This document shows positions 57,774 to 64,000 of a DNA stretch of 64,000 nucleotides, in pieces. The position numbers and the translations under genes were made by a program. This DNA comes from Gimesia fumaroli (GTDB taxonomy: Bacteria; Planctomycetota; Planctomycetia; Planctomycetales; Planctomycetaceae), in NCBI RefSeq assembly GCF_007754425.1, contig NZ_CP037452.1, positions 2,244,664 through 2,308,663 on the forward strand. The letters run 5' to 3'. How positions within the stretch are numbered: position 1 is the stretch's first letter; the number at the start of each line of letters is the position of its first letter. Under the pieces are notes generated by a model that saw only the letters and a list, made by a program, of their open reading frames with translations, was not told where the DNA came from and searched no databases.

Positions 57774-57844
57774 TCATGTGATTCCTGATGGGAGGCGTTC
57801 ATGGAATGGGCTGAAAGGTCTACGAATTCTCATTTCTACAAGCA

Positions 57845-60643
57845 TCAAAGCAGTTCGAGTACACGATCGGGAACCCAGCCGATCTGACCTCGCCCGGTTT
57901 GGATCTGTGTCCACGATCCTCGGTGGGCCAGGGTTTGTACTCGATGACCTTCAGCGGAATCCAATACGGCGACTTCCGTGAATTGTTCTCCGTCTCCCGC
58001 ATGTAATTGTAAATGTTGTTCAACAATGACCGCATTTCCCTGCTGAACGGTATTTTCTGCATGTAAGTAAATTGAAACCAGGCTGATCATTAACAGCAAT
58101 CCGGGCAATGTGGCGCATTTCCATAAAGACAGCTTGTAGCCCATTGTTCGCCAGATCACAAGTCCCCAAAATGCAAATGATGAAAACACAAGTACCATGA
58201 TAATGACCTGTGAACCAACTGTTTTGACCAGGATCGAATTCGCGTTTTCTAATTTTAGCAGCAGATTCCTGTCGGGACCAGTAACTTCCTGAGGCGTATT
58301 TGCAGTTTGGACCATTGCTTGGGCTGCGTTAAGGTTTGCCTGGAACTGCCGATTATCCGGCTCTAATTTCAGTGCACGTTCGTAATTCGCAATCGCGCGA
58401 CCGAGTTGATCGGATTGCAGGTACGCATTGCCAAGATTAAAGTACAGACTGGCATTCGAGATTCCGGCGTTAACCAGCATCTGATACTGATTCGCAGCTT
58501 GTAGGAACAGATCTTTCGCATCGACCACATCTGTTTTGGCAAGAGCAAGTCCTTCGCGATATGACTCATTTGCATCTTTCAAAATCATCTCGCGCTGTTC
58601 CTGACTGAGCAAAACTTGTGACGCGGACACTGGTGCTGTCGCAGTGGTTTCGTTCGCCATCACTGTCGTTGACATCGATGCCAACCCCAACAGCAAAACG
58701 AAAGATTGAGCAATTTTCGTGCGTTTCGAATTTCTGCCTCGGGTCGCAGGGGAACGACGGATCTGTCGTTTTGACTGTGACTGCATGCGGGTGGTAAGTC
58801 GGTTTACCAGCTCTATTGCCGCTGCTCTTTGCTCTTCGATGTCAACCCTGGATCCATACGAATCCTGGCTGTGGCTGAGTTGCTCCATCAATAATTCTGC
58901 TTCCGCTGCCAGTTCGTAGAATCCCGCAGCACGCATCGCCCCGATGGTGGGAGCAGACTCGTTTGAACTGTCTGCGGTTCCTGATGACTCTCTCGCAGGA
59001 AACAATTTTCGCATGTATCTCAGTAAAGCATCAGCGATTGCAGCTTGATCCCCCGCAGATGAGATCTGATTGAAACAACGATTCCGGGGAGATCGCAGAG
59101 ATGGCATACGTTCGGCAAACCAACGACGGTATCGGGTTGCCAGGGTAATGACCCAGAGCACCGGAGGCAGAACCACAGACAACCACCACCAGCTCCAGGC
59201 AGTTTGTGGTTCTTGAGAAGTGAGTGCGCTCAAGGTATCAATATTGATAAAACTTGGCTCAAGTGCAGCTGTACTTTGCGTTTTGTTCTGTACTTTCGAG
59301 TGAGTGCCTTTCGCTCCCACAATGGCGTCCAGTGCCAACGACTCGGCTTTTTCCACGGTGATCGCAATGGGGTCTGAGTGTACGGTTTCAAACTGTTCGG
59401 TTTCGGGATTAAAGAAACTGAATGGGATCGCGGGGATCATGGTAATGCCTGCCTGGCGAGGACGAATTGTTGTCGAGAAGACCTTACTGTCATCTTTGAC
59501 GTAGCCTGCCAGTGGCTGATTCGAGACCTTGAACTGTTTTAACTCCGGCAACTCTGACAAAGGCGGAGCCTGTACCAGTTCCATGGGGCCCGTGCCAATG
59601 ATACCAAGATTGAGCGTAATCGGATCGCCTGCATTCACATCGACGGGTGATGCCTGGGCAACAATCTGATACTGCCCGACCGCTCCTCGATAATCCAGAG
59701 GGCGGCCTTGTGCAGGTACCGGTAACACTTCGGTGGTATCTACGGCGGCCTCTGCAACCACAGGCCTCGAAGCCGTGACTGTTAACCGATTGCTGAAGGG
59801 AGATGACATAAAACTTCCACCGAACGGACTGTCTTCAAAGAAACTATCGAACGGATCGCGCGAGCGTCCCAGGGCCGTGGGATAGTTGACAACGATCTGG
59901 ATATCATCCCCGGAAATTTTGCCAGCTTTCGTGGGGTAGACCTGAGCGTCAATCTCGTACATGTAATAGGCCCGTTCTCCACCTTGATCGTCTTTGCGCA
60001 AAACTTCTTTTCCGCTGGGACGTTGACGGTTGTTTGCTATTTCTTCAATGCGTTTCTGAAAAGAACCCCACCTGGTATGATCTGAAATCATATTCCACAT
60101 ATCTCCTTCAGAAAGAGTGAGCTCGTGTTTCTGATCGCGATACGGTTTGATATAAATCTTGAGTGTCATCTCGAGCGGTTGTCCCACAAAGACCTTATCT
60201 TTTTTTCCTGCCAGCTCGACATACAACAGATCGCCGGTTTCGCTTTTTGTGGCGACAAACCTGAATGGTTTGGTCTCTACGCTGTTTCCATCGACCTTGA
60301 ATGTCAGGGCAGGGATCTCGAACGTACCTGCGCGACGCGGCGTGATCAGATAACGCAGAACCACACTCCGACTTTCGGTCCGGCGACCGTTGATGATCGT
60401 TACTTGCGAACTTTGCGATGGTGCTCCGGCTGAACGCACTTCGACCCCGTCAATTTGTGGTAAAACGGGCTGTTCGTAATCGCTGGCATTGTTGATCGAG
60501 ATCTGCATCTGAATCGGCGAGCCGACATAGGCTTCGCGAGAAGAGAGACTCATCGACACATCACCGGCGTACGCAGAACTGCCTGCAATTCCGAGAATGA
60601 TGACGGCCAGAATGGATTGAAGATAATTGTTTGAATGAAACAT
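57845..60643 (-). CDS. BatD-BatE fusion protein (TPR and SH3-like C-terminus)
   Basis: This 932-residue exported membrane protein joins two Bat components. After the signal peptide (SILAVIILGIAGSSAYAG) comes the BatD part with Ig-like domains (VSMSLSSREAYVGSPIQM; GTFEIPALTFKV) and a membrane helix near 485-508. A second signal-like hydrophobic segment lies at about 665-685 (SFVLLLGLASMSTTVMA), followed by TPR repeats (LYFNLGNAYLQSDQLGRAIANYERAL), two more helices and a C-terminal bacterial SH3-like domain (GRGQIGWVPDRVLELL). In many Bacteroidetes BatD and BatE are separate proteins. The internal signal-like segment looks like the old start of BatE. The gap to the upstream gene is only 26 bases. 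Confidence 0.88.
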   Translation of the reverse strand: MFHSNNYLQSILAVIILGIAGSSAYAGDVSMSLSSREAYVGSPIQMQISINNASDYEQPVLPQIDGVEVRSAGAPSQSSQVTIINGRRTESRSVVLRYLITPRRAGTFEIPALTFKVDGNSVETKPFRFVATKSETGDLLYVELAGKKDKVFVGQPLEMTLKIYIKPYRDQKHELTLSEGDMWNMISDHTRWGSFQKRIEEIANNRQRPSGKEVLRKDDQGGERAYYMYEIDAQVYPTKAGKISGDDIQIVVNYPTALGRSRDPFDSFFEDSPFGGSFMSSPFSNRLTVTASRPVVAEAAVDTTEVLPVPAQGRPLDYRGAVGQYQIVAQASPVDVNAGDPITLNLGIIGTGPMELVQAPPLSELPELKQFKVSNQPLAGYVKDDSKVFSTTIRPRQAGITMIPAIPFSFFNPETEQFETVHSDPIAITVEKAESLALDAIVGAKGTHSKVQNKTQSTAALEPSFINIDTLSALTSQEPQTAWSWWWLSVVLPPVLWVITLATRYRRWFAERMPSLRSPRNRCFNQISSAGDQAAIADALLRYMRKLFPARESSGTADSSNESAPTIGAMRAAGFYELAAEAELLMEQLSHSQDSYGSRVDIEEQRAAAIELVNRLTTRMQSQSKRQIRRSPATRGRNSKRTKIAQSFVLLLGLASMSTTVMANETTATAPVSASQVLLSQEQREMILKDANESYREGLALAKTDVVDAKDLFLQAANQYQMLVNAGISNASLYFNLGNAYLQSDQLGRAIANYERALKLEPDNRQFQANLNAAQAMVQTANTPQEVTGPDRNLLLKLENANSILVKTVGSQVIIMVLVFSSFAFWGLVIWRTMGYKLSLWKCATLPGLLLMISLVSIYLHAENTVQQGNAVIVEQHLQLHAGDGEQFTEVAVLDSAEGHRVQTLAHRGSWTQIQTGRGQIGWVPDRVLELL

Positions 60644-60669
60644 GATTCTTCCAGTATCTAAAGTCGAAA

Positions 60670-62931
<2,262 letters not shown>

Positions 62932-62965
62932 AATATTATTTCTCTCTAGAGCGATTTCGCGATGT

Positions 62966-64000
62966 TCAGTTCAACTCTCGTAACCATGTTTGTTCAAGCA
63001 CAAACCGTACCAATAACAGCCCGAAGGCGATCAACAACAGCGGGGGCACATAGAGGGAGCCAGCCCGGTATGGTTGCACTGCGAGTTCGCGGTAATCGGT
63101 ATAGTGTTGGGCTTCCACTTTGGTCTTTTCCAGGGCATCGATCTCTTCGTAAATCTTTTCCAGTGAGTCGGTATCGGTCGCTCGAAAATATTTTCCGTGA
63201 GTCAGATCAGCGACTTTCTGAAGTGTTGCTTCGTCGATGTTGACGGGCATCCACTGGACGACTTTCTTACCGCTGAATGGGTCGGTGACCGGTACCGGTG
63301 CTTCTCCTTTGGTTCCTACGCCAATGGTGTAAACTTTAATTCCCAGCGTCTCGGCCAGTTCCGCTGCCTGAATTGGTTCGACCACGCCGGCGTTATTTTC
63401 GCCGTCCGTGAGTAAGATAATCACTTTGCTTTTCACCTTCTCGTCGCTGCGTGCATCAAGTGCGTTCAGCTTTTCTACGGCCAGCGAAATGGCGTCGCCG
63501 ATCGCGGTTCCGTCTTCGTTCCGACTGGTGACGATCTGGGTATGATTGAGTTGCGAGACAAGATGGGCGTGGTCCAAAGTCGGCGGCGTGATCCCATCGG
63601 CATAGCCTGCGAATGTGATCAGCCCCACGAGATCGTTGAATCGACCATCCAGCTCCTCTTTCCCCTCAACAAAATCCCCGGCTACTTTTTTAATCGCAGT
63701 CAGACGATCGACATGTTCGTCATTGATCTTGAAATCCATGGCCTGCATACTGCCGCTGCGGTCAACGACCATTTCGATGGCAATCCCTTCACTGGTCGTG
63801 ACTTTTTGCTCACGTCCTTCACGTGGTCTGGCCAGTCCCAGAATGATAAATAAGATGGCAGCCAACGTCAGCAGGCGAGGTAACCAGGTGAGTCGTTGCC
63901 GGATTGTCGGCGAAAGGTCTTTCACCATTTTCAGCGAACTGAATCGAACCGCTGATTTTCGTTGTGGTGCAAACAAACGCCACGCCAGGAAGGGCAGCGT
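62966..64000 (-). CDS. BatA-like VWA-domain protein (5' end outside the window)
   Basis: The open frame continues to the right edge and reads TLPFLAWRLFAPQRK there, the typical BatA start region just after the first membrane helix, so the true N-terminus lies beyond 64000. Visible parts are a membrane helix (LLTLAAILFIILGLARP), a VWA domain with MIDAS DRSGSM, ITFAGYADGITPPTLD and LLTDGENNAG, and a C-terminal helix (VPPLLLIAFGLLLVRFVLE). It comes before the BatB-BatC gene with a 34-base gap. Genes for a MoxR ATPase and a DUF58 protein usually lie just upstream, and would be expected to the right of this window. Confidence 0.92.
   Translation of the reverse strand, partial: TLPFLAWRLFAPQRKSAVRFSSLKMVKDLSPTIRQRLTWLPRLLTLAAILFIILGLARPREGREQKVTTSEGIAIEMVVDRSGSMQAMDFKINDEHVDRLTAIKKVAGDFVEGKEELDGRFNDLVGLITFAGYADGITPPTLDHAHLVSQLNHTQIVTSRNEDGTAIGDAISLAVEKLNALDARSDEKVKSKVIILLTDGENNAGVVEPIQAAELAETLGIKVYTIGVGTKGEAPVPVTDPFSGKKVVQWMPVNIDEATLQKVADLTHGKYFRATDTDSLEKIYEEIDALEKTKVEAQHYTDYRELAVQPYRAGSLYVPPLLLIAFGLLLVRFVLEQTWLRELN

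Overview
The window reads as chromosomal DNA from a planctomycete, most likely Gimesia or a close relative in the Planctomycetaceae. The case rests on protein families that are typical of, or nearly confined to, that phylum. There are six DUF1501 proteins, three giant PSCyt1/DUF1549/DUF1553 proteins with c-type haem motifs, a DUF1559 prepilin-like protein with an H-x9-DG motif, a secreted enzyme with a planctomycetal export motif (LESLEVRTMLA), and fused Bat proteins. The genus is an inference; no rRNA or tRNA gene was recognised.

Layout. 1-2861 (minus) is a compact operon coding for a ubiquitin-like beta-grasp protein, an E1-like adenylating enzyme, a membrane-anchored JAMM deubiquitinase-like protease and a fourth protein cut by the window edge. 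This is the best candidate for a poorly described system. 3241-14081 holds a DUF1501 protein, a P-type Ca2+-ATPase-like pump, a DUF1559 protein behind an operator-like palindrome, a BlaI/BlaR1-like pair, an LtaS-like phosphoglycerol transferase and a PAP2 lipoprotein. 14293-22067 looks like an inorganic-carbon module: an SbtA-like bicarbonate transporter behind a good sigma-54 promoter, an SbtB-like PII protein, a run of hairpins, a lone cyclic-nucleotide-binding protein, an OprP-like porin, and a histidine kinase with an NtrC-type regulator. SbtA and its regulator are therefore neighbours.

22372-38208 is a 16-kb block of three PSCyt1/DUF1549/DUF1553 + DUF1501 gene pairs, one of them inverted, plus one extra DUF1501 gene. 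38911-43695 codes for a 1594-residue secreted enzyme with CBM2-like modules at both ends, an unassigned catalytic-looking domain, a GH8 domain and two Calx-beta modules. A strong bidirectional terminator separates it from another DUF1501 gene.

45732-52326 is a heavy-metal efflux cluster: a His-rich exported protein, an RND adaptor, a CusA/CzcA-type pump, a His-containing lipoprotein and a DUF3147 membrane protein. An intact IS4-family element (52330-54039) follows it directly, with 13-bp terminal repeats and an 11-bp target duplication, and then comes about 0.9 kb without a convincing gene. The right end (54928-64000, minus) is a Bat (Bacteroides aerotolerance) operon of BatA, fused BatB-BatC and fused BatD-BatE, ending in a histidine kinase and a second NtrC-type regulator. 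The BatB-BatC gene carries an uninterrupted trinucleotide repeat and a 12-bp tandem repeat.
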